From the NCBI GenBank assembly GCA_024229115.1, contig JAAEST010000104.1, positions 124,001-188,000 of the forward strand: a stretch of DNA of 64,000 bases, written 5' to 3'. Shown here piece after piece: positions 1 through 10,200 of the stretch (positions are counted from its first letter, which is position 1; every line of letters starts with the position of its first letter). The notes beneath the pieces were generated by a model. The model made no database searches, was not told the origin of the DNA, and worked only from the letters and a program-made list of their open reading frames with translations. Both the position numbers and the translations under genes were made by a program. This DNA is from Oligoflexia bacterium. Its GTDB lineage: Bacteria; Bdellovibrionota; Bacteriovoracia; Bacteriovoracales; Bacteriovoracaceae.

Positions 1-1
1 T

Positions 2-664
2 TTTACGGCTTGCTCAAAAGCACTTGAGCAGGGTGGGAGATGTTTAAGGTACATGGATAGAGTGATTCATTTTGCTAACTTTGTTCCAAGTTTCCCAGAA
101 GAAAATAATCCATTTGCAGTGGAGCGTGTAAAGGAAGCTCTGGATGAGATTTCAGCTAAAAGCGACCTATCCCCATTTATATACGAATTTGCGGATAAGA
201 ATCTTTTAGAGCCCATCACAGAACAAACACAGTTAAACTTTAGAAGCTTTATTCAAATACTGCCCAACTTAAAATTTAACGAGCTTGCAAGTGAGCTCGG
301 TGTAAGCCTTTCAGATCCGAATGCTATCGTTGCAGTAAATAGAAACAATAAAAGAGAGTTTTGGATTGTCTTTAGAGCAAGTTGCTTTAACTCTTCTGAT
401 ACTACTTGCACTAATAATGCTCTTAGCACAATGACCTCAACCAAAGGTGTTTACGCCCTTGTCGCCAGAACTCTTGGTCGTCTTGTCGCTTTGAATACAA
501 GAGTATGCTCTGACGATCCAAGTGACGTTATGTGTGCAAATTTCCCCTCTGATGATCAATGGAGCCTTCTTTCTCAAAATAAGTTCTACTCCGAGTTTGA
601 AGCATCCCTTGTTGCCATCAGCAATGATAAAAATTTCTATGATTTCTTTGTGCCAGAGGAGTAA
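2..664 (+). CDS. C-terminal part of a Cys-containing protein, open at left edge
   Basis: The reading frame is open from base 2, so the first visible ATG (53) is probably internal and the true start lies outside the window. The 221 visible codons contain several cysteines (two near the left edge, then pairs such as CFNSSDTTC), as expected for a disulphide-bonded exported protein. No family was recognised. The stop codon abuts the ATG of the next lipoprotein at 665, so the two are probably cotranscribed. No catalytic motif is visible. Confidence 0.6.
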   Translation, partial: FTACSKALEQGGRCLRYMDRVIHFANFVPSFPEENNPFAVERVKEALDEISAKSDLSPFIYEFADKNLLEPITEQTQLNFRSFIQILPNLKFNELASELGVSLSDPNAIVAVNRNNKREFWIVFRASCFNSSDTTCTNNALSTMTSTKGVYALVARTLGRLVALNTRVCSDDPSDVMCANFPSDDQWSLLSQNKFYSEFEASLVAISNDKNFYDFFVPEE

Positions 665-1219
665 ATGAGAGCTTTAATTCTACTACCTATTTTCATTTTA
701 TCCTGTGGGAAGAAAGAAGCTCCCGAGAAAATTGCTACATTCAAGTCTCAATCTTTTAGTGTTATTTCATACAGAGAGTTAGGAACTGAAACTAGGTGGA
801 TTCCGACAAGAGGAAATTTAGAAGTAAGCTTTAAGCTAAATATCGATGAAATTGAATCTGAGGATGATACAACTTTTGAGGTCGAAAATATTAGATTTCT
901 ATATCAAGGCTATAGAGATTTTGGCTCAAGTGGAAATTGTAATGGCGTTGTCTCAGTTGACGTCGAAAGAATCGATGTTTCTGGCGACTCAGATGATGAA
1001 AGTTTTGATCTATTCGATCCTGTTAATGAAGAATCAAACGAGGATGAGTTAGTTTTTAACTATCAAGTAATTAATACTGAAGATTTACCTGTTTTTCTAG
1101 GAAGTGATTGTCCCTTTAGCTTTTCACCATCAAGCTTTAGTTTAAAAAGAGGAATAGATCAAGAATGGAAACTTGGAGATATTGAAAGGGATCTAGAGTT
1201 TTCTTTATCGTTAAATTGA
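665..1219 (+). CDS. Small lipoprotein of unknown function
   Basis: The 184-aa product starts MRALILLPIFILSCGKK. This is a short signal peptide ending in a lipobox with the acylated Cys at residue 14, so it should be exported and membrane-anchored. The mature part is acidic (runs such as ESEDD and DSDDES) and has two further Cys residues. It starts directly after the previous stop and is likely translationally coupled. No domain was recognised. Confidence 0.75.
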   Translation: MRALILLPIFILSCGKKEAPEKIATFKSQSFSVISYRELGTETRWIPTRGNLEVSFKLNIDEIESEDDTTFEVENIRFLYQGYRDFGSSGNCNGVVSVDVERIDVSGDSDDESFDLFDPVNEESNEDELVFNYQVINTEDLPVFLGSDCPFSFSPSSFSLKRGIDQEWKLGDIERDLEFSLSLN

Positions 1220-1231
1220 TTAGGAGAAGAA

Positions 1232-1381
1232 ATGAAGCACAATAGAGATGATTTTTGTACATGTTCTGAGAATTTCTCACCATGCGAGTTTTGTTTCTAT
1301 GGAGCATGTGTGAAATGCATACACAAAGATGAGTTAAACCCTTATTGTGAATGTGAAAATAGGGATAGTGATGAAGTATAA
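1232..1381 (+). CDS. Very small Cys-rich protein (49 aa)
   Basis: An ATG lies six bases after AGGAGA, a good ribosome binding site. The 49-aa product has eight Cys arranged as CxC, CxxC, CxxC and CxC with one His, typical of a metal-binding miniprotein. Its last codons overlap the start of the next lipoprotein gene (ATG at 1371), which argues for coupling and for a real gene. It has no signal peptide, so it is probably cytoplasmic. Function unknown. Confidence 0.6.
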   Translation: MKHNRDDFCTCSENFSPCEFCFYGACVKCIHKDELNPYCECENRDSDEV

Positions 1382-3299
1382 GAATTTAATATTTCTAATC
1401 TTTATTAGTTTAAGTCTATTTAGCTGCTTATCAAAAAAAAGTGATGATACGGCCAGTACTGTCGGAACTTTTGATCCTGGTTTTCCAGGCGAAACTAATA
1501 ACGAAAACTCCAGACTAACTTCCTTATTTAATATTGAGGCCACACCTCTTACTCCCGAGAAGGTCTCTATTACTTGGGATGTTCCAAATATTTATTTAAA
1601 TAGTGATTACAGTATTTATATTTATAGAATAGATGGAGACGGAGAAACCTTTTCGCTTCCAGATCCAGCGATTGAGAATAATATTACAGAGCTCTATTTA
1701 GTCAATCCTGACTTTAATCCATTTAAAGGTGTTAGTTACATTGATGAAAATCTTATTTTTGAAAACAGAGATTATACATATTTTCTTTTTATCGAAATCG
1801 ATGGCGTCTGGTCACTTGAAAGTAGAGTTAGCGTATCAACACCTAGTTACGATAATTTCATCAATATTCCTCTCGCGGGAGACTTTTGGCCAAGCTACAC
1901 TACAAGGTATGGCTTTCCTGTCCAGTCTGGAGCAGACCCTTTTTTAACAACACTCTCTCCTGGTATTGCATCTATCGGGAGCCCTGTTGGGAAAATTTCC
2001 TGCAATAGTGAAGGGACAATCTGCTATGTTTTAGACACTGATCTACATCGTGTCGTTATTTATACCTCTCAGGCCTACAGTGCATGTAAAGACTTTGATA
2101 AAGAAAGTGACGACTACCAAATATGTCTAATTAGCTTTTCAGGTGCCCCAGTTCAGGCCACTGCACTCTTGGGACAAAGAGACCCAAGATCAACCCTCTC
2201 ATGTCATGATCCATTAAGCGTCATGCAAAACGATGAATGCTTGTATCGACCTCGGTCAATTTTAGTAGCACAAGATAAGCTTTTAATAGGAACGGAAGAT
2301 GGAAGAATTATGGTCTGGAATTCATTACCCGAATATGGGTGCTATCATCTTCAAAACGAAATAGGCATAAGTACTCCTGATGAGTGTCAAGCTTCTAAGG
2401 TCATCGGAAAGAAGGACTTCAACGACTTCACGACATACGATTTAAGTATCGATGGTGATGCTTCATTATTTTGTCCTAACGATATTGCCTATAATAACGG
2501 ATCTATTTATATCGCAGAGCCATGTAAATCTAGGGTTGTGAAAGTATCAAACGCTCTAGATGATAGCCTTAATCTTTGTTCAGAAGATGATTGGAAGGGG
2601 CCACTTTGTAGACTAGATGGAGTTCTTGGTCAACCAGATCTATTTAGCCATGAGGTTTTTTCGGATGAGTACTCAACAAGTATTAATTTTGACTTTGCTC
2701 TGGGTAAATTAAGTGATGATGGTGAGTATTTGAAAAGGCATTTTTTATCTCCCTCAAGAATAAGATTTAGTAATGAAAAGATGTATATTTTCTCAAATGA
2801 AAACTTCGTGGATAATATCGGTTCAGGAACATTAGAACTACATGGAAGAATCTTGGTTTATAACAATCTAGTGCTAGAAGGAAGTATTCCAGAATGTCGA
2901 AACGCTACCTATTCACTTGGAGGGTGTGATGCGAACGAAGTAATAGGTCAGGTAGGTTTTTCTGGGCTTGTTGAAGTTAGTCTCTCTGGCTCTTACAGAG
3001 ATTTCTCCTTCACTTTTAATGAAGTAGACTTTGACGTATTCAATGATCGAATTATGGCCGTAGACTACGAGTCTAATAATGTTCTTATTTGGAATAATCC
3101 AGATTATTCGATTCTTGGTGTCCCATATTCGTATAGGGTCTTAGATCCAGAAGGGGCCCTAGATAGCAATAACAGAGTCCTTCCAGACCTTGGAACAATT
3201 TCAGTCATAGAAGTGCTTAAAAATGATTTTAACGTGCTTATATATGATACTGAAAACTCGTATATTTACAGAATACCGCTAATTTCAAATACTCTTTAA
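1371..3299 (+). CDS. NHL-repeat beta-propeller lipoprotein
   Basis: I chose the ATG at 1371 because it gives a clean signal peptide, MKYKNLIFLIFISLSLFSC, with a lipobox. An upstream in-frame ATG at 1347 would spoil it. Residues 40-160 look like a fibronectin-III-like beta domain. The rest has recurring propeller features: GKISCNSEG, VLGQPDL and IGQVGF, similar to the repeated LGQPDF signature of NHL-type propellers, with 'RVVIY/RVVKV' strands between. About 15 Cys suggest disulphides outside the cytoplasm. A surface binding or scaffold role is inferred; no catalytic site is seen. Confidence 0.75.
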   Translation: MKYKNLIFLIFISLSLFSCLSKKSDDTASTVGTFDPGFPGETNNENSRLTSLFNIEATPLTPEKVSITWDVPNIYLNSDYSIYIYRIDGDGETFSLPDPAIENNITELYLVNPDFNPFKGVSYIDENLIFENRDYTYFLFIEIDGVWSLESRVSVSTPSYDNFINIPLAGDFWPSYTTRYGFPVQSGADPFLTTLSPGIASIGSPVGKISCNSEGTICYVLDTDLHRVVIYTSQAYSACKDFDKESDDYQICLISFSGAPVQATALLGQRDPRSTLSCHDPLSVMQNDECLYRPRSILVAQDKLLIGTEDGRIMVWNSLPEYGCYHLQNEIGISTPDECQASKVIGKKDFNDFTTYDLSIDGDASLFCPNDIAYNNGSIYIAEPCKSRVVKVSNALDDSLNLCSEDDWKGPLCRLDGVLGQPDLFSHEVFSDEYSTSINFDFALGKLSDDGEYLKRHFLSPSRIRFSNEKMYIFSNENFVDNIGSGTLELHGRILVYNNLVLEGSIPECRNATYSLGGCDANEVIGQVGFSGLVEVSLSGSYRDFSFTFNEVDFDVFNDRIMAVDYESNNVLIWNNPDYSILGVPYSYRVLDPEGALDSNNRVLPDLGTISVIEVLKNDFNVLIYDTENSYIYRIPLISNTL

Positions 3300-3313
3300 T
3301 TTGAAAAATCTAG

Positions 3314-3352
3314 CCTCTTAGAGTATCTAAAGCACATGACATATCTAAGAGG
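3314..3352 (+). promoter_or_regulatory. Hairpin around the start codon of the gene at 3336
   Basis: CCTCTTAGA (3314-3322) and TCTAAGAGG (3344-3352) form a perfect 9-bp stem. The ATG at 3336 lies in the 21-base loop, and the first codons form the 3' arm. No Shine-Dalgarno sequence precedes this ATG. There is no U-run, so it is not a classical terminator; a role in translation control is inferred. Confidence 0.4.
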
Positions 3353-3647
3353 TCACAAATTAAGCAAAGAAGAGGTCATTTCAAAGGCCAAGACTTACTC
3401 TACTAAGAGTGAGTTTTCTAGTGGATTTCGTAGTGGCTATGAGCACGCTAAGAGAAATGGTTATTTAAATGAAATTCATTCGTTTTTAAAAAGCAATGTT
3501 ATCGTTTGGACGAAAGAAAAAGTGCTAGAAAGGGCGTCAGAATGTCTAAATCTCGTCACATTTCAAAGAAGATATCCTGGAGCTTATGCTTATTCCTTAA
3601 GACATGAGTTTTATGAGGAAATCAAAAACATAATCAATTCAAAATAG
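3336..3647 (+). CDS. Two-repeat small DNA-associated protein (modular repeat type)
   Basis: The 103-aa product consists of two related units of about 50 residues. Each has an 'AK/AS..y...seF' segment followed by 'gYehAkr.gyl.EI' (first copy) or 'AYAYSLRHEFYEEI' (second copy). Short repeats of this shape occur in phage and plasmid proteins, often beside nuclease domains in homing-type enzymes. No nuclease domain is present here. DNA binding is inferred from the repeat family only. The start codon lies in a hairpin loop. Confidence 0.5.
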   Translation: MTYLRGHKLSKEEVISKAKTYSTKSEFSSGFRSGYEHAKRNGYLNEIHSFLKSNVIVWTKEKVLERASECLNLVTFQRRYPGAYAYSLRHEFYEEIKNIINSK

Positions 3648-3663
3648 GGCACTCATATTTTTA

Positions 3664-3673
3664 CGATTGAGTA
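3664..3673 (+). promoter_or_regulatory. CGATTGAG-type start element, copy 1
   Basis: TTTTTACGATTGAGTAAAAAAGG stands 15 bases before the ATG at 3688 and is followed by a Shine-Dalgarno sequence. It is one of 15 such elements in the window, all just upstream of operon-leading genes. Confidence 0.7.
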
Positions 3674-3687
3674 AAAAAGGAGTCGCT

Positions 3688-3921
3688 ATGATCAATGCTT
3701 ACATGCAATGCACAGGTGAAAACTCGACACATCTAATTTTTGATTGGAAATCCTATCGAAGAATCGAAGGACTTAGAGTTTATATTCAAGAACTAAGAGT
3801 AAAAAAAACCGATCTTCCAAATGTCAAAGTAGGGGATATGGTTAGTTTTAAATTAACCGAATACTCTATGAGTGGCAAAATTCTCTATAGCGAAAAATTT
3901 ACTTTTGAAAATGCTGCATGA
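3688..3921 (+). CDS. Small unknown protein
   Basis: I chose the ATG at 3688 because AAGGAG precedes it at good spacing and the CGATTGAGTA element lies just upstream. A longer frame starting with TTG inside that element is unlikely. The 77-aa product is predicted to be all-beta (VGDMVSFKLTEYSMSGK), possibly OB- or SH3-like. No family was recognised. Its stop overlaps the next start by four bases (ATGA), so it is cotranslated with the ParB-like gene. Confidence 0.65.
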   Translation: MINAYMQCTGENSTHLIFDWKSYRRIEGLRVYIQELRVKKTDLPNVKVGDMVSFKLTEYSMSGKILYSEKFTFENAA

Positions 3922-4304
3922 ATAATGTGATAGAAGCCTCTCAAAATACGTATATCCAATTAGTCGATAGCTATTGTGACGATAACATTAAAGATGAACT
4001 TATTGAAAAGTTTGTTTCTAAAATGGGTCGTTTTAAATCAGTGAAGATGCCATTATCAAAGTTAAGAGGCTTTTACAAAACTCACCCTTGTCAGTACGAT
4101 GATGAAAGAAGCATGAGAGAGCAAATAAACCAGCTTGATGAAATGGATTTTGGGGTTGTTTATGATCCAAGCTTAGACAGTTATCTCATCGTAGATGGAA
4201 ATCATAGAACAAATACCTTTGCTCAAAACTATCCCAACAAACTAGTAACCGTCATAGTATTTGAAGGTGAAATACCGAAAGAGCTAAGAAGATATATCGA
4301 TTAA
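3918..4304 (+). CDS. ParB/sulfiredoxin-fold protein
   Basis: The 128-aa protein carries the ParB N-terminal-type signature DGNHRT at residues 93-98, preceded by 'YDPSLDSYLIV' as in ParB/Srx nucleotide-binding folds. There is no helix-turn-helix or C-terminal dimerisation domain, so it is not a complete segregation ParB. Single-domain relatives occur on phages and plasmids; a CTPase, ATPase or nuclease role cannot be decided here. It overlaps the upstream gene and converges with the large minus-strand gene that ends at 4301. Confidence 0.65.
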   Translation: MNNVIEASQNTYIQLVDSYCDDNIKDELIEKFVSKMGRFKSVKMPLSKLRGFYKTHPCQYDDERSMREQINQLDEMDFGVVYDPSLDSYLIVDGNHRTNTFAQNYPNKLVTVIVFEGEIPKELRRYID

Positions 4305-6421
4305 GCACTTTTCTTTTTTTTCTTTTCTTTACCAAAAACACTTCCCATAAGTTTATCAAATAAAGGCTCTATCTCTTTAAGCTCATCATCGTTAGGGTAG
4401 TAATCTTTATGATGAGCAGAAGATAGGTAAGTATTTTTCCTCTCAGATTTACTTAATTTATAATCAATCATCTTTTCGAATACTCTTGCAAAAACTTCTT
4501 GATGAGACTCAAAATACTCTCGCCTTTTTGGAGTTAGTCCTCGGTAAGAGTCACTTGATTTCATTCTAGCAACAAAGGGAACGAGGGCCTCTTTGAAAGA
4601 CTTAAAATTCATTGCAATATCTTTATTTCGATACTCTCTTTTTAATAGGTCGAGTGATGATCCTCCCTTTTTTTCGGCCCTTTTTATCTGACTCTGAAGA
4701 GAGCTTCTATTGTCATTTATTAGAGAGAGTGAACCTGTACTTAAAAAGCCAACCCTTCTGCCTTGAAGCTCTTGAGATAGGTGATGATCAAGAGCGTGGG
4801 CCCATTCATGAGCAAGAGATCCGTGGCCCTTTTTTCTAGTCAAATTTATGAACTTTTCTCCACTTTGATAATGAGCAAGAGCGTTTCCTTTACCGTTAGC
4901 ACCAATTCCCACTGCTAGAGTGTTGTTTAGACTCAAATCACTCATTTTTGATCCAATAGCAAAACTTAAATCCTCAAGAGAATTAGTGAGGTTTTTTAGA
5001 TGATTTAGTCTTTCCTCATCAGAGACACTTTTTCCAAATATGACACTCTTAAAACCAACACACCCTTCACTTTTTTTATCGGTACTAAGAACTTTCTGAA
5101 GGTCTTTGAGGCTTGATTGATTATACTTACTATTTTTTATTTCTAACTGTGCTTCGTAAAGAGATGCCCTATTAAATCGATTAACCTTACGTTTAGTTAC
5201 TTCTCCAAAGCATTTATCAAGGGATTTCTTAGAGGAATAAAAAGAAAGAGCAATATTTTTAAATTCTTCACCTTGCGCTTTTTCGGGAAACTTCTCTTTC
5301 AGCTCCCTAAGCTTTCTTTTAATGCCATAAATTGATGCATTTTTAGCATTTGAAGCATGGGTGGCATTAAAAGCTTTTGCTAAAAAGTTGTTTTTATTTT
5401 TATTGCATTTCTCTAGATCAAGAAATGAGTTAATACTTTCTAAAAACTCTTTAGACTTTGTGCCTTCAAGATTCCCTAAATCCCAATTTCGATTAAATCT
5501 TTTATACATACGATTAATGAAGTAGGTATCACGTTCATCAAATTTGTCTTTTGTTAAAAGCTCAGAAATTTTTTGCCGATCAGATAGTCCTGTGTCGCAA
5601 ATAAACGAGAGCTTATTTCTATGAGTGGTAATAAAAGAATCTAAGCTCTTGTCCTTTGTCTCGTCTAAACAATCTTCTAGAAGCTTTATATGTTCGTTAA
5701 AGGCATCGAAGTAATTATTAATAAAGTACGATTTTACTTCGCTCACCTTAAGGGGAATTTTGTCTGCATCAACATGATCTCCGACGAGAATTTTAAGTCT
5801 CTCAGAGCCATCATTCATTTTTTCAATGCAAGCAATTAGCGGGTCTGCTCCTGTATTTTCATATTCTTCAATGGCCCTATCGAGTCTATAGTCCATGTCT
5901 GAAAGAGGATCAGGTGGGAATCTTTTTAGAAAGTTTGATAAAAAGATCATTTTTTCGGGATCATCAATACAAAGTTCTTCGATATTTTTTAAAGAACCCT
6001 CATCTCTAAAAAGTTTTATTAGCTTATCCCTCTTTATTAAATCCTCATGAATCCCCAGATCCTCTGCTTCTAGGAGCATCTTGTAGCTTGCATTTCTGTG
6101 TCTTGCAAGGCCTGGAATATCTTCACCAATAGAGTTAACTTTTGACTTTCTTTCATTGAGATAGTGTTTTTCAAAGCTATCGGGATCTTTCTTGTATTCT
6201 TTTACAAGCTCCCCATTTTTTGCAAGCTCCAAGGTACGAGGATTGATTCTAATCCTCGTTGGCGTAATATCAAAATTACTTACGGCAGTGTTGTTTGATT
6301 CAAACATTTTAGGTCTGGCCGTGTACTTTTCTAAGCATTTTGGCCCGATTTGTAACATAACGTAATTTTCATCACTTAAAGGTTTCTTACAGACAAGACA
6401 CCTTACTTTTAATTCACTCAT
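4301..6421 (-). CDS. Large polyvalent protein: zinc finger plus zincin-like domain
   Basis: The 706-aa product starts with a short zinc finger (C8, C11 ... C29 in an 'IGPKCLEKY' context) like those of DUF6011-type polyvalent proteins. A long charged helical region follows. Near residue 540 is a metallopeptidase-like motif AHEWAHALDHH (HExxH type), in the position typical of LPD-type domains of phage and plasmid polyvalent proteins. Such proteins are thought to enter the recipient cell with the DNA; that role is inference. There is no signal peptide, and the tail is Lys-rich. A CGATTGAGTA element precedes it on the minus strand. Confidence 0.65.
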   Translation of the reverse strand: MSELKVRCLVCKKPLSDENYVMLQIGPKCLEKYTARPKMFESNNTAVSNFDITPTRIRINPRTLELAKNGELVKEYKKDPDSFEKHYLNERKSKVNSIGEDIPGLARHRNASYKMLLEAEDLGIHEDLIKRDKLIKLFRDEGSLKNIEELCIDDPEKMIFLSNFLKRFPPDPLSDMDYRLDRAIEEYENTGADPLIACIEKMNDGSERLKILVGDHVDADKIPLKVSEVKSYFINNYFDAFNEHIKLLEDCLDETKDKSLDSFITTHRNKLSFICDTGLSDRQKISELLTKDKFDERDTYFINRMYKRFNRNWDLGNLEGTKSKEFLESINSFLDLEKCNKNKNNFLAKAFNATHASNAKNASIYGIKRKLRELKEKFPEKAQGEEFKNIALSFYSSKKSLDKCFGEVTKRKVNRFNRASLYEAQLEIKNSKYNQSSLKDLQKVLSTDKKSEGCVGFKSVIFGKSVSDEERLNHLKNLTNSLEDLSFAIGSKMSDLSLNNTLAVGIGANGKGNALAHYQSGEKFINLTRKKGHGSLAHEWAHALDHHLSQELQGRRVGFLSTGSLSLINDNRSSLQSQIKRAEKKGGSSLDLLKREYRNKDIAMNFKSFKEALVPFVARMKSSDSYRGLTPKRREYFESHQEVFARVFEKMIDYKLSKSERKNTYLSSAHHKDYYPNDDELKEIEPLFDKLMGSVFGKEKKKKKSA

Positions 6422-6454
6422 ATTTACTCTCCAGTAGCTAATTAAAGACTCTAT

Positions 6455-6464
6455 TACTCAATCG
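6455..6464 (-). promoter_or_regulatory. CGATTGAG-type start element, copy 2
   Basis: On the minus strand TCGATTGAGTAATAG lies 33 bases before the ATG at 6421. It is divergently arranged with copy 3. Confidence 0.7.
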
Positions 6465-6533
6465 ATTATTTTTCGCTGGAACTAGCTTGAACTTCCGGGC
6501 CTAAAGAAACATGAAAAAGGGCCACAAAACTAA

Positions 6534-6543
6534 CGATTGAGTA
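6534..6543 (+). promoter_or_regulatory. CGATTGAG-type start element, copy 3
   Basis: ACGATTGAGTAGATATG: the element ends three bases before the ATG at 6547, leaving no room for a Shine-Dalgarno sequence. Either the transcript is nearly leaderless or the element itself directs initiation. Confidence 0.75.
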
Positions 6544-6546
6544 GAT

Positions 6547-7287
6547 ATGAAGGAAGATAAAAAGTTTAAAACCCTTGTATTGATATTTTTCATAGGAAGC
6601 TTTGTTTACCTATTGTCATTATCTAAGATTGATAAGAGGTCTAAAAACCAGCTTAATCATTATGAAAAATTGGCAGATTCAAAATTTAAAGAAATGGCCA
6701 CGAAAATTAAGGAAACGGCAAAACTATTAGATGAAATAGTGAGCGAAGTCTCAAAAAAAGAAGAAAAAGTTAAAAAGATAAAGATTAAAAGAAATATATC
6801 TAAGAATACTGATCAAAATAAAAAAAGCACTAAAAAAGATTTAACCATAGAGAATAGTAAAACTTTAATGGTGAAACCTCTTCTAGAGATAGATGACTAC
6901 TTCGAACTAGGACTTATAGAAAAAAATATTTATTTCAAAAGCTCAAACGAATTAAGAAATTATGTTTTAAGTATCGAATCAGATTTCAATAGTGCCCGTG
7001 CAAGCATTTCTAAAAGATCAAAAAAACTTGGTGTTTCATCACTTTATCGAGATATAGGTTTTTTTATTGTAAGCGATAAAAAGAGAAGCTATCCAGGGAT
7101 CTCTTTAGGGATGGGAAAGGTTAGTGAGGACTTTAGGGCCGATATTAACTATTCATTTAGTGTTTCATCAAATAAAGCACAAATCATAAGTGCTTCTCTT
7201 TTTTATAAAGATGTAATAGGTCTCGGAGTAAGAAGAGAGTTTGAAAATAACTCAAACACTTCCTTTTATATTGGGTATAGGTTTTAA
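6547..7287 (+). CDS. Membrane-anchored coiled-coil protein with beta-rich C-terminus
   Basis: The 246-aa product has an N-terminal membrane anchor (about residues 9-26), a Lys/Glu-rich helical linker (30-110), and a C-terminal part with alternating strands ending in FYIGYRF. A terminal Phe and such strands resemble an outer-membrane barrel fragment, although four strands are too few for a barrel alone. It may oligomerise or contact the outer membrane; function unknown. The large lipoprotein gene starts two bases after its stop. Confidence 0.6.
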   Translation: MKEDKKFKTLVLIFFIGSFVYLLSLSKIDKRSKNQLNHYEKLADSKFKEMATKIKETAKLLDEIVSEVSKKEEKVKKIKIKRNISKNTDQNKKSTKKDLTIENSKTLMVKPLLEIDDYFELGLIEKNIYFKSSNELRNYVLSIESDFNSARASISKRSKKLGVSSLYRDIGFFIVSDKKRSYPGISLGMGKVSEDFRADINYSFSVSSNKAQIISASLFYKDVIGLGVRREFENNSNTSFYIGYRF

Positions 7288-7288
7288 A

Positions 7289-10200
7289 ATGAAATATTTA
7301 GTGATTCTTCTTCTGATATTTTCATGTGCCAAACAAGAAAAAGGTGAGACTAATGCACTTGGCTCTGGACCTGAGTTAAGAATTAATATCGCAGGACTTA
7401 GTAATATTGGAGAGGTGAGTAGGGGAGAGGAGAAGTTTAGCTATTTTGAGATTGAAAATAGTTTTAATACTCCAAAGGACTTGAATGTAGTTGTTTCGAA
7501 TCCCTTGTTCTTAATTGATAAAATTATTGGGCAGAATTGCAATCTTACTTATATTGAAAAAAATACTACTTGTAGATATAGGATTAAATTTAGTTCAATG
7601 AGTCTAGGAATCTACGAAGCTATTGTTAGTGTTAATGGAAGATCTTTAAAATACAGTGCCAAAGTGATTGAAACGAATCAGGGTGAATTTAGCCCCTCTT
7701 CTTGGCCTGTAGGAACTCTTGAAGCAGGAGAGGTTCAAATTAGAACTTTTGAACTAACAAACACTGGGGACAATCCAATCGCTCTGCCAAGCTCATTTTC
7801 AGATAGTTCCCTAAGCTTATTTAATACAAATTGTCCCGAGTTTATTCTCAGTAAAGGAAAATGTGAAGTTTCACTTCGTTATCAGCAAAAAGTATCAGGA
7901 TCATATGATAGTACAATTTATTTTGAAGGAGACTCAAACACTTCAATCCCATTAAGAGTCACTTCAAGCATCCTTCCTCGTGAGCCTTCAGGAATAATTC
8001 TTTTTGATTCTCTGCCAAGTAAACTAAGATCTAACGGAAGTGAAATCCACACAATTACGGCCAGACTCTTTGATGAATATCAAAATGTTGTTTCTGATGG
8101 AAATCTGGTTAATGTCAGTGCGGGGAATTTATCTCTTCCTGGAGGAAATACCTATTCTAGCGTAGATGGGAAAATCGTTTTTGACATTCAGACAACTACA
8201 AACTCTATCCCTGGTACTCTTTCGCTACAATCAGCACAGGCCTCTGGGTTTGCAAGTATCGAAAGTTCAACAGGTGCTCCTTTCGGTGTAATCGAAATGG
8301 AAAATTACAATCCACGAATTAGGGCCGACGGAACATCAGAGCTTACAATGAGAACAAAGATATTAAGAGATATAAATGGAAATATTGTAGACAATGGTTT
8401 CCCAGTATATGCATCAATGTCCAATTCGGGAATTGTGGTTAATAATCCTGTTTTTACTTTTAACGGTAGGGCCTTTATTACAATTAGAAGTTCTACAACT
8501 GCTGAATTTAGTGATGTTCAGGTTAGGGCAAATCCAATCCTAGATTCTAGCCAAAATATCACAGGATACAATGCCTCAGGTGATTTTCAAGTAGAGTTCA
8601 CATCCCTCCCTCCGACAGGTAACTTTCAAATTACAAGCAATCTTCCTGCAATATATTATAAAACAGACATAAACGTAGCTTACCCTCAAGAAACTCTGGT
8701 TGAAATTGGACCGCTTAGAGATGAAAACAACAATCTAAGAGGGCTTGGATATGTTGTCCCTATCCAGATCTACAACGGCGTAAGTGCAGATAAGTCACAG
8801 GGGGCAAATAGCTTTAATATTCAAACTGACACTGATTCCATTGCGAGGTTTAGTGTAAAAGGAATTGAAGTTTCGGGCCCAATTACTATCGTAGCAACTG
8901 TAGATTCTAGTGAAGTTTCTCATCAAGTATGGGCATCAAGAGAAGATGAGATTCGCTATTCTCCAAGCTCAAACAGATTAACTCTCTACACGAAGTCAAT
9001 TAGCTCCAACTTTAATACTCAGATCCCTCAAGATATTTTAACTTGGGACATCTTTAGTGGTGCTCTTGGAAATATTGTCTCTAAAGACACTCTGTTCATA
9101 GGAAATAAAAAACTATCTAGCTCTCTAACAAGCGTTAAATCTCAAATGAGAAATGCTAACGAAAATTGCCTCACTCCCGTGTTAGAACATCTCTTTATGG
9201 CCCCATGTAGTGCCAGGATTAGCGATGTCCAGACAAGTATAGGAAACACAGTAGTGCAAACATTTAACTCCCTTGGGGTGAACAAGTTTTACGAACTAAA
9301 TAATTATGGAAAAAACCTTATTGAAAGCGGTGGTCACTTAGACGGAGTACTTACTCAATTTAATAAATTCTACTCGCAAAAATTTGACTCTTACTTTGTA
9401 TACGGAGGCCTAGATACAACAAATAGTAACGTAAATTCTGTAGGCAAGCTCACTCAGTATAAGGGAGTTTCATCAGTTAAAACGGCTTTTGATCCTATTT
9501 CAAATTTTAGCTATAACCCAAGCGTGCTTCCTTCACCTTCTCTAAGTGCGATTAACTCTGAAACAAGTGACACATATCTTTTTGGGGGTCTAGAGATTAC
9601 AGGAGAGAACCCGCTAGAAATTGGCCTATCAAATAACCTTCATAAGCTTATTTATGACGATAACAATAATGTATACACCTTTGAAGAAGTTCAAGTTGAT
9701 GAGGATGATCTATTAAATGAGGCTGCTCCAGAAGTTATGGGAGCAAATCTTATTTATCATGAAGGACTTCTCTACATGCTTGGTGGATATATAAAAGATC
9801 CTATTATTACAAATACGTTTTTAACTAACAACGAAATATGGAGCATCGATCTTTCTCAAGAAAACTTTAAATGGAAAAGAGAGTGTCAAAACTGCTTTGA
9901 TTTTCCACTAAAAGACATTAACCTTTCATTTGACTCTACTCATTTTAACACTCTAGATAGTGTTTTATTGGAAGATAGGTCAAACTTTGAGTATATTACT
10001 CGAAATGGCAAAAACTATTTAATTGATACAAAGAATTCTTCCTACTACGAAATAAATTTTAATTCACTAAGTATTAGTGAGCTACTTTCACCAAACTTTT
10101 TTGAATTATTCAATGGTAATAGAACGTTCAAAATGAACCCTATTACGAAAAGAATATACTCACTTAAAACAAATTCTTTTACTACGAACTCATCGGAGTT

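Noticed and set aside
1669-1678. CGATTGAGAA inside the NHL-repeat lipoprotein gene
   Set aside because: It lies in coding sequence (Ala-Ile-Glu-Asn) with no start codon nearby, so it is a chance copy and not counted as a start element.
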